DNA from: Limonium bicolor
Lineage: Eukaryota > Streptophyta > Magnoliopsida > Caryophyllales > Plumbaginaceae
Length of the DNA: 64,000 bases
Assembly (NCBI GenBank): GCA_023374045.1
Contig: CM041780.1
Coordinates: forward strand, 95,823,005-95,887,004
Reading direction: 5' to 3'
Below the pieces are notes generated by a model. The model saw nothing but the letters and a program-made list of their open reading frames with translations. It had not been told where the DNA came from and searched no databases. Shown here in pieces: positions 33,274-44,555 of this stretch. Position numbers and translations under genes: made by a program. Every line of letters begins with the position of its first letter. Position 1 is the first letter of the stretch.

Positions 33274-34975
33274 TGATAAGTGTCCAAATGAGCATGATTT
33301 ATAGGTGTATTTCATATATAATATTAACAATTTTCTTGCTCATTTCTCCACTTCGGTTAGTTTTCCTCTAGTTTATGTTTTATTATTATCTCACAAATTT
33401 ATTGTTTAACATGAGGAAAACCAAGCTGGAAGTAAAGTAGATGAAGAGACGAACACGTAGACGTAAACGGCTCGAGAAACGGAGTCCAAACGAAGAATCT
33501 AGAGCTCGTAGAAGAAATAGCCTGTACATCATGAAAACATGCGGACGTGAGACAGCTTGTACATCATGATAACAGGCGGACGTGAGACAGCTTGTACATC
33601 ATGATAACAGGCGGACAAGGAATACATGCTTCCGCTTGTTATCAAGCGGACACCAATAAGGGGGCGGACTCACCACCATGCAACCGCCCACAAGGGGGCG
33701 GACTCACCACCATGCAACCGCCCACAAGGGGGCGGACACCACCAACACCAAACCGCCTACTAACAGGCGGCGGTTGTTCAAGCGGACTCCCTCACAGAAC
33801 CGCCTAGGAAGAGGCGGACACCAGGCGGTCGCGACTAAATCAACGCCGCACCAGTTTCTTCTTCGCCCGTCGTCGTCTGCACCTTCACCGACTGTCTGCA
33901 ACTCGCCCACTCGTCCACTGTCTGCGCCTACCTTAATTCACGCCTGTGTTCAGCTGTCTGTCCCCTGCAATAAATGAGCAATCAGTGAAATCAATCTGCC
34001 GCCTCAATCAATTCCTCACGCGTTCCTTATCTGCTGCCTCTTCTTTTCTTCTATAAAAGCCACGAGCCTTCTGCTAAAAACACATCCACCATCAATCATC
34101 CACGACCACTTCACCACACCTCACGCCATCTCATTTCTCTTCTCCCGTCTTCTCCATTTTATTTATTTCACATTCCACAACATCCACCTCTAGCCCTACG
34201 TATACAAAATAGCAGAGTGAGCCGGAGTGATTACGGATGATTTCTATTACTCTTGTCTCTGTCTATCTATTTAATATGTTAGGCTAGTTTACGTATACTC
34301 TGGGAATGGTTATTTTGTGTTTGTATTAATTATGCAATATTTTTACTGGTTTATTTAAATACAGTTTGTTACGTTTTAAAGGTTATCTCGCCTATTTAAT
34401 AAATCTCATGAATTTATTAAATTGCATTACTAAGTCTGTTTTTAATTTCATCGGTTAAAGCAGATGGGTTAATTAAGCCGTAAAATTGGGGGAAACTTAT
34501 TTTCATCGTTTAAGTTAGTACTCAGTTGCAAATGTAATTCCTCAAATACTCCTCTGCCGTTTACAGGCATTTTGCTTGAGTTTTCATCGGACCTTGCATT
34601 ACAGGTAAACGAGTTCTTATGAGTTTTCATCGGACCTTTAGAAAATAACAGGAACCTTGCCAAATTATTAAACCAGTAGAGATAGCTTAATTATGCAGAT
34701 ATAATAACCTACCCAGAGTTCCATTTATTTATCTGTCAACTTAGTTTTTATTTAATTTTTTTTATTTTATATTACAAGTCAATTAATCCCCCCTCCTGTG
34801 ACACGCTTAGGTACTATAATATATATATTAGTCCCACGGTTCGATATCCAGTCGCTTACATTTCACTATACTACTGCGACCGGGATTTGTTTGCAGCCCG
34901 ACGTTTATTTTGAGTTCTTAATTTCTTTTCTTTTAATTTTACACCATTTCAACCACTCACTTTATAACGTCTGCA
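33274..34975 (+). mobile_element. Solo LTR (1.7 kb) of an Athila-like family
   Basis: It starts TGATAAGTGT and ends CGTCTGCA, flanked by CCTGC on both sides with no internal region. It therefore arose by recombination between the LTRs of a complete insertion. The 3' part (34850-34910, with GTCCCACGGTTCGAT and CTATACTACTGCGACC) matches the LTR of the minus-strand Athila-like element at 54185-55917. The TATA box CTATAAAAG is at 34051. GC-rich tandem and hairpin repeats fill 33536-33825. Confidence 0.9.
33536..33825. repeat. GCGGAC / CCGCC repeat and hairpin cluster in solo LTR
   Basis: A tandem unit of about 46 bp containing GACAGCTTGTACATCATGAT (two to three copies) is followed by a unit containing GGGGGCGGACTCACCACCAT (three copies). 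Hairpins follow: CCGCTTG-TTAT-CAAGCGG at about 33631-33648, CCGCCT...AGGCGG at about 33755-33772, and another CCGCCT...AGGCGG at about 33800-33818. The block is upstream of the TATA box, in U3. Confidence 0.85.
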
Positions 34976-37088
34976 CCTGCCACATGAGGTTAAGTGAGGC
35001 GTCCAGCGGGAAGGAGTGTCGCATAATGGCGTCCGCCCCACCTTCCCCAATCCTCAACCTCTCTTTGGCCGCGGTCGCAGTCTTCAGGGGGGAGAAAAGG
35101 CCATCGGGAGAACCGGATCTGCGGATGGCCTCTTTCCATAGCTCAGAATAGGAGGATGACTCGGTCACGGGCAGCAAAGGGAGAGGCTGGCCGCGGTGGG
35201 TAGAACCATCCATCCTTTCTTGACGGCCCGCAGAAAGAATCACTGGTGGGCGGAGGGGGTGAAGACGATGTGTGCCAGTCTCAGGGTCTTCGTCGCCTCC
35301 GGGCACGAGGGTACCCCCTCATCCACGCCCGGCGTAGCCCCGCAGACGCCTTTCCCCGGTAGTGAAGCCTCGGACCCAGAAGGGACAGTCTTATCCACAA
35401 GCTCCCCTGTGAAGCCGTGTCCGAAGCACCTGATTCATCAAGGTGCACTATGTCAGAGGCCTTCGTCCTCTTAGCCATATGCTTCACCTTGCCTTTCAAA
35501 GCAAGGGGCTTCTGGCGGTGCTGAGTAGGAGACGGCTGACCAGGCGCCTCGCCCACGACAGCTTGTTCTACTCTCTCCCCGGCCCCCGCATTGCTGGCCT
35601 CGGGAGCTGCAAAATAGAAGAGTATGCACAAATGAATAACCTCAAAAAGAAAAAGAGCAGGTAGCAGGCAAGGCGAAGGAAAAGGCAGCGGAATCCAGAG
35701 TAAACAAAGCACGGAGAACGAGACCGCACATGCACGCCCTCTCTCGTCCCATGGACTAAGATTGAGATCTGACCCGGGCGTAAGAGGAAGAAATACCCGA
35801 TGACCGGAACCTGGACTAGTGTACCAAGTACCTGGTTGGTTCGAAGTGCTGGGTGACCGGGCCTCCGGTGTCCGAGGAGACCCCTCTTCTCCATCCCTCG
35901 CCGGTCTCGGCTTCTTTGACAGATGTTCAGCTTCGCCTCCGGATCTCTTCCGACCAACAACAACCGCCTCTTCCTCACGAAGAGCCGACTCCTCCACAGC
36001 TTCCAGGGTGGCGTAGTAATCCACCTTTCCTTCCCCGGTCTTGAAGGACACCAGTTGCCAGCTATGAAAGTGGCCCACCTTCTCCCCAAGCTGGGGAAAA
36101 TCTGCGACGAAAGGAAGATAGGTAAGTAGGAGCCGAGGCAAGACAAAAACGAAGAGGAAAACAGGAAAAAGGGAGGGGAGGGCCCTTACCTTCGGAATGC
36201 GCAAGCGAGGCCAGGCGCGGACCGGTGAAAAAGTCCTCCACACTCGGGTGAAGGTCACGCACCCCTTCAGGACCCGGGACATGCGAAGCTCCGACTTGGA
36301 TACAGTAGGACAATGTAAGGAGCCCCTGATGATCAAGGAACAATAGGCGACCCCGAGATACCTCCCAGCAGGCGGGACGATGACGAACCACCGTGCGTTC
36401 CAGCGTTGAGCATGCTTCTTGTACTCAAAGAGTGAATATCCAGACCGACCAGATATGGTCACATTACAGGAATCGACCCTGCTGGTGAAGAACTGAATGA
36501 ACTCCGTGGCAGAAAGCGCGACCCCCTCCTCGGCGCAAAGAGCAATGTAAGCATGGAGGTGGCACACCGCCTTCAGGTGAAGCTGGGCAAGCGTGCAGCA
36601 GCGGCGGATCAGAAACCCCATTACAAACGGGTGGGGAGGAACCATCATCCCATGCAAGAAGAAATCAGAATACACGGCGTACCCACGGCCGAAGTCGTTC
36701 AGGGGATGCGAATCTTTAGAAGGAAGAAAAATCTGAGTCCCCGTGGGAACGTCCACACTCGCAAGAAGCGTATCGAGAGCCTTAACATCTAGAATGCTAG
36801 GCAACAACTCCCGATTGTTGGAATAGGCGGACTTAGGTTTCAAGAGCGTCGGGCGGAATTTCCCCTCCGATTTGAAGCCCACAATGGCGCTTTTAGCAGA
36901 AACACGAGACGATTTGGAGCTGGAAGACGCCATTGAAACAACGAAGTAAAGCAGGGGAGAAGAGGAGAGCGAAGAGAGAGAGAGAGAGAGAGAAAGCGGG
37001 AATAGCAAAGCGAAGAGAGAACTCGAAAACACGAGAAGAGCAGAAGAGCAAAAAGCGGAGGAAAGAGAAAACGTCGCCCTCCCGAAAA

Positions 37089-37099
37089 CCTTTTAAAGG
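37089..37099 (-). promoter_or_regulatory. Possible TATA box for the antisense gene
   Basis: CCTTTAAAAGG on the minus strand, about 160 bp before the ATG at 36933. It is followed by a pyrimidine-rich leader (GA-rich on the plus strand, 36962-36994). Confidence 0.45.
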
Positions 37100-37520
37100 C
37101 GGTAAAATAATTTCGGAAATGTTTAAAACATAAAAACAAACAAAAAAATGCTTTTTGCAGGAAAATTACAGGGACTCTGCGTATTCTACAGTGAAAAACG
37201 CTTTTTGCAGAAAAATTGCAGGGACGGCTGGCGTGCGTGAAATGATGAGAATTCTGCAACGGCCACTTCGTACGCGCAGAGACGCGTGTATGGCACGAGC
37301 ATGACACGCACATCGCACGAATCAAAGAAGTCCCATCCTTTTGTCCGAGGAAAAAGGTGGAACTTGTGGGACTGGGAGATAGGGAACAACAAAGGCCCAG
37401 GCCCAACGCGAAAGCAAAAAGCAAAATTTTTCACCCTCACCCTCCAAACCGGACCGGAAGAGTCAAGTTCTAAGTTCTATTTTCTTCGCAAAACGCCAAA
37501 AGTAGAACTTGTGGGACTGA

Positions 37521-38243
37521 TGAAGAGGGGAAAATATGCCCAGAAGCCCCAAAAAGAGAGCAATAACCCAACAAAGCAAAGAGCAGGGAAAAGGAAGGCC
37601 AAGACAATGACCGAGCGTCCCTGTCCAGGCCCAAACAGGCCACAAGCAGCGACCGGTCGTTTATGACCGGTCACCAGAAGCCCTAGAACATAGCATAGAG
37701 GACGACCGGTCGCCTGTGACCGGTCGCCAAAGGAAGCACTACGACCGGTCGTTTATGACCAGTCGCCAGAAATACGAGAGATGCAGCATAAGAGGCGCCC
37801 GGTCGTTTGTGACCGGTCACCAAATACGCCGAATATGGCACGAGTAACGACCGGTCGTTTATGACCGGTCAATAGGAGAACAAAGCAGGTACAGATAGCG
37901 ATCAAAAAATAGGGAAATTAGGGGAAAATATTTATCAGATATTTTGTAGGCCTGTCAAGATATTTATGTGCCAACCTGGCACAATGTGATAGGCTAGAAG
38001 ACCTGTGAGAAACACTATAAATAGGGGTTCACCCCCTCAATAAAAGGCACGCGAACAGTACTTGAGAATTTTCACTGTTGCATTACGTTGTTATTGCGAA
38101 TCTCTCTACCCCTGTTTTTGCGCTCCCCCTTTCGGTTACAAGGTAACTCGATAGAACTTGGAGAGCTTGATGGTAGATTAGGATTCCGACTAGCGAGTTG
38201 TGCGAGAAGACTGTTTGAGAACTTAGGGATTTATACCATTTCA
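37521..38243 (+). repeat. 3' LTR of Tat-like element
   Basis: 723 bp, paired with 30741-31462. The TATA box CTATAAATAG is intact at 38014-38023 and the GACCGGTC hairpin array is at about 37651-37871. The 15-bp sequence GAACTTGTGGGACTG just before it (37505-37519) is repeated at 37360-37374. No classic polypurine tract is obvious. Confidence 0.93.
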
Positions 38244-38248
38244 AGGTG

Positions 38249-38623
38249 GAAAAGGTATTTTTGTTTGTTATACATGCTAAGACATGTTGTGTGGTATGTG
38301 TAATAAATATTATTTTTAACCTTGAGTCCTAATGTGGTTGAGTTCCGAAAGCGTTATGTTATCCAGACCTGAGAGCCTGAGGGTTATTATATGCAAGTGT
38401 AAGTGTTATTAAGATACCCGGACCGTTAAGTCCGAGGTTATCATGTGAGTATGTTATGTTATGTATGGATGTGAGTATGTTGCCCGGACCGTTAAGTCCG
38501 AGGTTGTGATGTAAAGTGTGTTTGGTTATGGAAGTTTATTTTGAAAGTAATTCCCGTGTTCTAGTCCAATGATGCGTGGGAAATGTGAACTTCGAGGACG
38601 AAGTTCTTTTAAGGGGGGTAGAT
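38249..38623 (+). other. 3' end of G interior with polypurine tract
   Basis: Short non-coding remainder of G's interior. It includes a duplicated segment, CCGGACCGTTAAGTCCGAGG, at 38418-38437 and again at 38482-38501. It ends in CTTTTAAGGGGGGTAGAT, the polypurine tract beside the 3' LTR. The tract matches the internal one at 29716-29732. Confidence 0.8.
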
Positions 38624-41600
38624 TGAAATACCCCAAACCTTGTTATGTTGTTTAAATGTTCAACTATGGTATTTAAAGGCTAAAAAGTGCCTTAGAAACA
38701 TCAGTGAACCATTTAAACCATAGTAAAAACACAATAAAACACTAAGACACAGTTTGAGGAAAAACATGCTCTAAGCTTGGAGTGAACTTGGTTAGGACCC
38801 AAAGAGCCTACCAAGACTTTATAACATTAAATTATGATTTAATAAGGCTAATTAAGTCCTTATGAGACTTTGGTAGACAATTAAACCAAACAAAAACACA
38901 AGAAAACACCATAAAGTCAATTTAAGCAATACTTGCTCTAGACGTGGTGTAACCTTGTATAATACCTAAAGGTCATTCTTAGACCTTATAAACGTGCTAA
39001 TGAACATGTTAAATCAATTACTAAAGAAAACCAAGCTTGAAAACAAGCTAAAACCCAAAATGTGCTTTAAGGAGTCTTAAAGCACATTTTGAAAAATTGT
39101 CTTGTAAATGAGTTTTGAGTGGCTAGATGACCATCATTACTCTTTAATTAACATGTGTACTACTTAGTGTCACATTAGGAAGTCTAAATCAATGGGAAAT
39201 CAAAAATTTCACAAATATGTGCCTTGTTTTGTGAATAGTAACCAAAATATGCTAGTTTATGACATAAGTCAATATAAGTAAGTTAATTGGTCAAAAAAGA
39301 CCAAACTACCCCTAAGTAGATGATGGGGGCCGGTTTTTATTATGGTGAGTCACCACCATGTAAAAATCAATTAAATAAAGGAAGGAAAAGTAAGTAAAAA
39401 GAAGAAAGTTACTTTATAACATAAATATCTTCCAAAAGCAAACTTCAAACTCATTCTCTCATTTCTCTTGTATTCCCACCGTCTCCAACTTCATCTTCTT
39501 CCTCTCTCCATTGGTTTGCAACAGCTCTCACACCATTCTCCATCTTTGATCTCTTATATCTCCTAGCTCTCTTTACCAAATCAAAAACTAAGACCACCAC
39601 TCTCTTAGTCTCATCTAGCTCTTCAACCTTGTCTTCTCAAAATTCCAAGAGCTCCATTTCGGTGCCATGGAGATTCACCATTGAAGGAGCTTGAGCTCAT
39701 ATTTTCACACCTTGTTGTTCTCCTTTGCTTCAAGGTAAGGAAACTCAAAGAAAAACTCCATTTCCTTCTTGTTTGATGTTGACCGAAAATCACCATTGAT
39801 GGTGTTCATTCTCTTGCTTTGTGCTAGCTTCATTTCAATCTCCAAAGGGCTTGGTGGAGTCCTCTCTTGCTACCTAGTCAAAATCTCTTCCAATTCCAAG
39901 GTAAAACACTCATTGTTGTGTTTTAAGACAATACATATAACCTAGGGTTTGTAAATGAGTTTGAGCATGAAGCTTGAATGCTCATTGGTTTTACTTGTGT
40001 AATGATTAGAACATTGACAAGTAATCAAGTGCTCTTGCCGATTTCCAAACAAGGAAGAACAAGAGTGTTCAAGTAAAAATCTTGAAGAAAAGAGGTAAAA
40101 AAACTATCTCAATGTAGTTTAAATGCCTTAGGAAAAATGAGCTTGATTTTCTTAATAAAATACCTAAGGAGCCAATGGTGAATGACCTAGTGAAATGCTC
40201 TCAAGGAAACTATTAAAGGGCATATGTGTTGTTGTATGTAATTGCAGGTCAAAGGCATTACTTGTGTGGGAAATTCAGTGTTAAGGTTTATGCTATTTAA
40301 GGGCCTAAGAGCCATGTTACTTAAGGCCTAAGTGCCAAGCAATTTTAATTATGCACTATATTGTGATGTAGTGTAAATTTGGTGAAGTTTTGTGTGTGAG
40401 AAGGTTCTTGATGGGTTTAGGTGTTCTTGAATGTTTAATGGTGAAAACTATGAGGTTTGGAGTGATGATGTGCTAAGAGAACCCATGGAAAAATTTGGAT
40501 AATGTATAAGGAGTTTTAAGTGTTTAAAAGAGCTTTGGTGGACTAGGAAATGTGAGGAATGAATGAATGTTTTACTAGGAAAGCAAACATGTATTAAGGT
40601 GTTCTAGAGTGCTACAAGGATGTAGGCATTATCTTGGAAGTTCTAGAAACCCAATGGGTGTTTTTAGGATGTATTAAAGTCTTGGAGAAGTTTGTTTAAG
40701 GTTTAGGTAATGTTGATGAATAAGGAGAGAATGATGTTTAGGTAGGGTTTTGAGTAAGGAATTTTAAGAAGGTGTGAAAAAGAAGATTGGTTAGTAAGAG
40801 AAGATGCTTGGGAGATGATGTTATGATGGTGAGGAAACATTTTGGTATAGGGGTCATTATAGGTGAAACACCACTTAGAAAACCAAATGGAAATGTTACA
40901 AGTGTTAAGAGATTTGTAAGAAAATTGGGTAACAAGTTGGATAATGTTTTAAGGTGAATCAAAGTGATATTTTGGTATTATAATATGCCTAAGTTCATGT
41001 ATGAAGTTTGGGTAAACAATGGGTGAAGAGAACAAGTTGAACAAGGTTTGAAAATGCTAGATATAACATTCTGTAGCTATGGTCCGGGACTTGGTTCCAG
41101 GTTAAGGTCCCGGACCACATACTAAAAACAGGCCGAAAGTAGCATACATATCTTGGTCCGGGACTTGGGGTCAGTACAAGGTCCTGGACCACCCTATAAA
41201 ATCCAGCCGAGAGTTGCTTAAGTGTTGGTCCGGGACTTAAGGTAAGGACCAAGTCCCGGACCACTCTAAAAAGGTTGTTTAAGGTATGAAAATGATGTGT
41301 AATGATGGGGATTGATAAGTAATGATGTTGTAAGGTTGTTTAGGACATGTTAAGTGAGTTATAATGACAATTGGTGGGTGAAAAGTTGAAGTAAAATGAA
41401 AGGGTGAAACAAGTTAAAAATGTAAAGGTATTTAACTAGTTAACGAGGTTAACCATGGTCATTCGACGTTACACAAACATGTTACCCCAATGTTAATGAA
41501 AGCAACTTTAATGTACCAGTTGTTCGAGAATTGTTCGAGGAACGTAAGTGGACATGGTAGAATGGACTCCGGTGACAGGTATGGTTTTCTTGCAACCTGT

Positions 41601-43124
41601 GTCCCACCGGATTACACCGGCTTGTATGCCAATGTGTTTTTCTGAGTGTTTGCCACCTTGTAAGATAAAAACATGTAATGAGTTTATAGTAATTCATTTA
41701 TGTGGCGTATTTAGTCTCCGATACCGTTTAACCTCAAATATGTGTTAAACCTTAGCTAACCAAATCTAGGAACACATGAGAGATCGGTATTCGGATTTAA
41801 CGACCCAAACCATGGGAACGTTCTAACCACGGCTATGCGTGAGTTAGTTGTGTGTTGTTGTTGTGTGCAAGTGTGTGAACCTCCCTTGTGTGTTTAACCC
41901 GGTTATGATACCGTGTGGTGTGTGGATGTGATAGGCTCCATAATGGAGCTCTAACTATTTGTTTATAAGTATATATGTAATGGGGGGTGAGGAGTCCGGT
42001 CTGTTCCGGCCACGCGTGTGAGGATGGGGGTCGTTGTCATTTCAGGTTCGATCCTCTTTGTATGTTAAGGTTGATTTCCTTTCCCGGTCTTCAACCTCCC
42101 ACAAGCTTACTCCAAAGCTTTCCTATTCTGATTATGATCGGTCTAGGGGGAACATGTGTTTGTGTGGTGTGTTAGGGTCACTATACCCGATCCATCTATA
42201 AGTTAAGTCACTCGTCCGACTAATAGGACGGTAACGAGTGTTGTGTAACGAGCTTATCATGAGTTGGCAACATTCTCTAGGCTCTACAGTGGACTAACTA
42301 TGTTGGGTCGGTTCCTAAAGAGAACCGCACCCGTTATGTCATGTGTTATTGTTGTACTGCAATTCTTATTGCGATGTGATGCTATAAGTTGTTAAAATGT
42401 GGAGTATGTGAGCATGGATATGAATTCCAGTTTATAATAAGAGGCGTTTAAGGATAACCCGAATAAGGGGTAAGTGTCGTCTATTAAGGAAGTAGCTCCG
42501 TTAGAGGAGAGCCACTCTAGGGTTAAAGGAAACAATGAGTGATTTGTTAAGTGTGGATGCGTTGGATGTTTTGTTGAGCCCTATTGATGGGTGTATGTAA
42601 TGTGTTATGTGTTTATGTTTGCATGCATGATTTAAGTGTAATCAACCGCATGCCCAGACGACAATTAGTTGTGCGTGGCCCGGTAGCATGCGGGTTGTGG
42701 GATTACCATACCAGCAAAGGTGCTGAGCCCCTTGGGGGCCACCCTTTCCTTCTTTTCTATTTCAGATACAAGGAGTTGGAAGCCGTTCGAGAGTAGGACG
42801 GGGTAGCTGTTTGTACATGGGTAGCCATTTAAATTGAGTATGTACTGTAGGTGTAGTAAGACCGAATTTGTTGTCGGCATTGGTTTATAAATACTCGGTA
42901 CAGTGGGAATATATATGTATAATAATTGTTGGAAATGGAATGAGGATTGTATTGTGTAGTTGCTCGGGAATCTGGTCCATCAGACCGATACAATGTACAC
43001 GAAATAGCCTTGTTAGCCACGTGGGTGGTTAACAGCGTGTAACACCATTGAACTAAGTAATGTGATGAGTTGAGATTTCCGCTGCAGTTGATGTTATGTG
43101 TACGGTAGTAGTTGGGGTGTTACA
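38624..43124 (+). repeat. 3' LTR of element G
   Basis: 4501 bp, same termini as the 5' LTR. Differences between the two LTRs are mostly single-base insertions or deletions, often in homopolymers. The hairpin array is at 41081-41263, the conserved block at about 42666-42750 and the G-box at 43017-43024. Confidence 0.95.
41081..41263 (+). repeat. Three-hairpin array in 3' LTR of G
   Basis: Three 36-nt units. Each starts with GGTCCGGGACTT and ends with AAGGTCCCGGACC, AAGGTCCTGGACC or AAGTCCCGGACC. The third unit is a near-perfect 12-bp stem. The units are spaced about 70-75 nt. Confidence 0.92.
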
Positions 43125-43129
43125 ATAGG
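43125..43129. other. Target-site duplication of element G (right)
   Basis: ATAGG, identical to 21997-22001. Confidence 0.95.
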
Positions 43130-44554
43130 TCTCTATAAGCACATCAACTTGGACGGATTTAGATCTCTAGAAGCACCTCAACTTGGACGGATTTAGGTCT
43201 CTAGAAGTACTCGAGCTGCATCATATCATATTTTTCACTTTGGACGGGTTTTGGTCCCCAGAAGCATCCAAATCACATCATATTTCAAGTACAAGTTATG
43301 GTCCCTAGAAGCACTCGACTTGCATTCACATAACCACACACAGAATGTGTTCCATACTTCTGGTCCCCAGAGAACTTGGATACATTTTACTAACAACTTG
43401 GAAAGGTCTAGGCCCCTAGAAGTGCCTCGGTACATTTTCTTTCAGTCGGACAGATCCAGGCCCCTAGAAATGCCTGGGAACATTGAAATTCATCCCGTTT
43501 AGGTAGTCGGCACCTCCAAACAGCCTTATAATTTCTAGAATTTTCTTCAAGGTAGTTGACGCCTCCGAACAACCTGACAATTTCAATGTCATCTTCAGGG
43601 TAGTTGGCGCCTTCAAATAGCTCGAAAAGCTTTGGAGTATTGCTCAATGTTGTCACCACTCAGAAAAGCTTGGTATGATCAAGTCAATTTGGCAAAAAGG
43701 AGTTTAACATCTGTATAGCTCATCATGGGTTCAAGGCAGAAAATAGAGGCTTCAAGGTCGAGCAAAGTTTTGAATGTCACACAAGAATCAACTAGTCATT
43801 TCATATTAATTACAAAGTCTAGTTAACGGGGGAAGGGGTTTGCTATACCCAAGATTTTGACCCTCGGGAAAAGTCTTAACACACAAAGGAAAGGACAAGG
43901 AACAAAACAGTAAAAAAAGGCATAATGTCAAGAATTTTCAAGGGTATTGTGGGACTTCCTATTTTCATGTGACATGATTAGTACCTCACAATGGTTTTGA
44001 CATCATGTTCCTCACAAAGGCCATCTTTCTTAATCTGAAGATGATGTTTATTCTGGAAATGCTACTTTTATTTCATATTATAAGCGAATTTCTTTTATAA
44101 ATGCCCAAGAATTCCAAAAATAGAAAGAAGGGCCTCCACTTACTAAAAATATAATTTCCACATGGTTAACGTGTCCACTAACAGTCATAAACCTGGCGAA
44201 ATTAGTTTCGAGCTAAAACCCAAATTTTCGAAGGGAAATTCTAGCCCTTTCAAAATTTTCTCTCTCCTCCAAAATTGCCCAAAATAAATCCAAATCTATT
44301 AAAATGTTAACAACTGATGAAGAATGGTATTAAGAGCATTACCCAGTTGGAATTTTGAACTTTTGAATTTCCAATAATTATTTATGAATCGCGAGAGGCA
44401 CCATCTTGCATGATTATAATAAAATCACTCGTTTATTCAAATGATATGATTCCACCTCTCAAAATTATTAAAAATCCTTCTTTATCCGTGGTTAAAATTT
44501 CATGGACAAATTCGACCTGTAGGCCGGTCATTTAATTCAGATTCGCTAAGATTC
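43130..44554 (+). mobile_element. Repeat E0, right part with LTR copy 2
   Basis: Continuation of E0 after G. 43130-43620 holds degenerate repeats of the type GGTCTCTAGAAGCACCTCAA and TTGGACGG. AACGGGGGAAGGGGTT (43825-43840) looks like a polypurine tract. From 43841 (TGCTATACCC) the sequence is homologous to 19754 onwards for about 700 bp, including TATAAATGCCCAAGAATTCC near 44095. Homology stops abruptly at 44554. Confidence 0.6.
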
Positions 44555-44555
44555 T

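Larger units (their letters stand above)
31779..36933 (-). pseudogene. Antisense intron-containing gene of the Tat-like element (putative 'gypsy-type transposon' protein)
   Basis: Reads opposite to the LTRs. From the ATG at 36933 (MASSSSKSSRVSAKS) an N-terminal domain of about 250 residues resembles the plant 'putative gypsy type transposon' family (Pfam Transposase_28, from memory). It includes FGRGYAVYSDFFLHGMMVPPH. A predicted intron lies at 36102-36189 (GTAAGG...CGCAG), another ends at 35607, and another is at about 33173-33257. Downstream exons (33169-32484 and 32296-32100) encode long coiled coils such as LREENLSLKGQVRSLETEAA. A C-terminal part ends near 31779 after frame breaks around 32095 and a stop at 31914. 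A 1702-bp solo LTR splits one exon. Upstream are CCTTTAAAAGG at 37089-37099 as a possible TATA box and a CT-rich leader. The function is unknown; antisense ORFs are known in Tat elements such as Grande. Confidence 0.72.
30741..38243 (+). mobile_element. Nested non-autonomous Tat-like LTR retrotransposon (7.5 kb)
   Basis: Two LTRs of 722 and 723 bp (TGAAGAGGGG to CATTTCA) are flanked by the AGGTG duplication. The primer-binding motif TTGGCGCCGTCTGTGGGA at 31464-31481 is of the type found in the Tat lineage of Ty3 elements. No sense-strand gag or pol remains. Instead an intron-containing gene runs on the opposite strand (31779-36933). That gene is interrupted by a 1.7-kb solo LTR. The LTRs look about 97% identical by eye. 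Confidence 0.93.
22002..43124 (+). mobile_element. Complete non-autonomous LTR retrotransposon G (21.1 kb with nested insert; 13.6 kb without)
   Basis: The element has two LTRs of 4505 and 4501 bp (TGAAATACCCC to TGTTACA), a primer-binding site 5 bp inside the left LTR and a polypurine tract just before the right LTR. A perfect ATAGG target duplication flanks it. The interior proper (26507-30740 and 38249-38623, about 4.6 kb) has no gag or pol reading frame on either strand, so it fits the large non-autonomous 'LARD' type. It carries a nested 7.5-kb element at 30741-38243. A plus-oriented relative (G2) with a clearly homologous, equally non-coding interior lies at about 44556-54184. Confidence 0.95.

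Noticed and set aside
35281..37032. Long minus-strand ORF (583 codons) with apparent membrane-spanning segments
   Set aside because: The hydrophobic stretches (near 36110-36185 and 35610-35740) lie between good splice sites and are translated introns. The true start is ATG 36933, not the upstream CT-rich leader.
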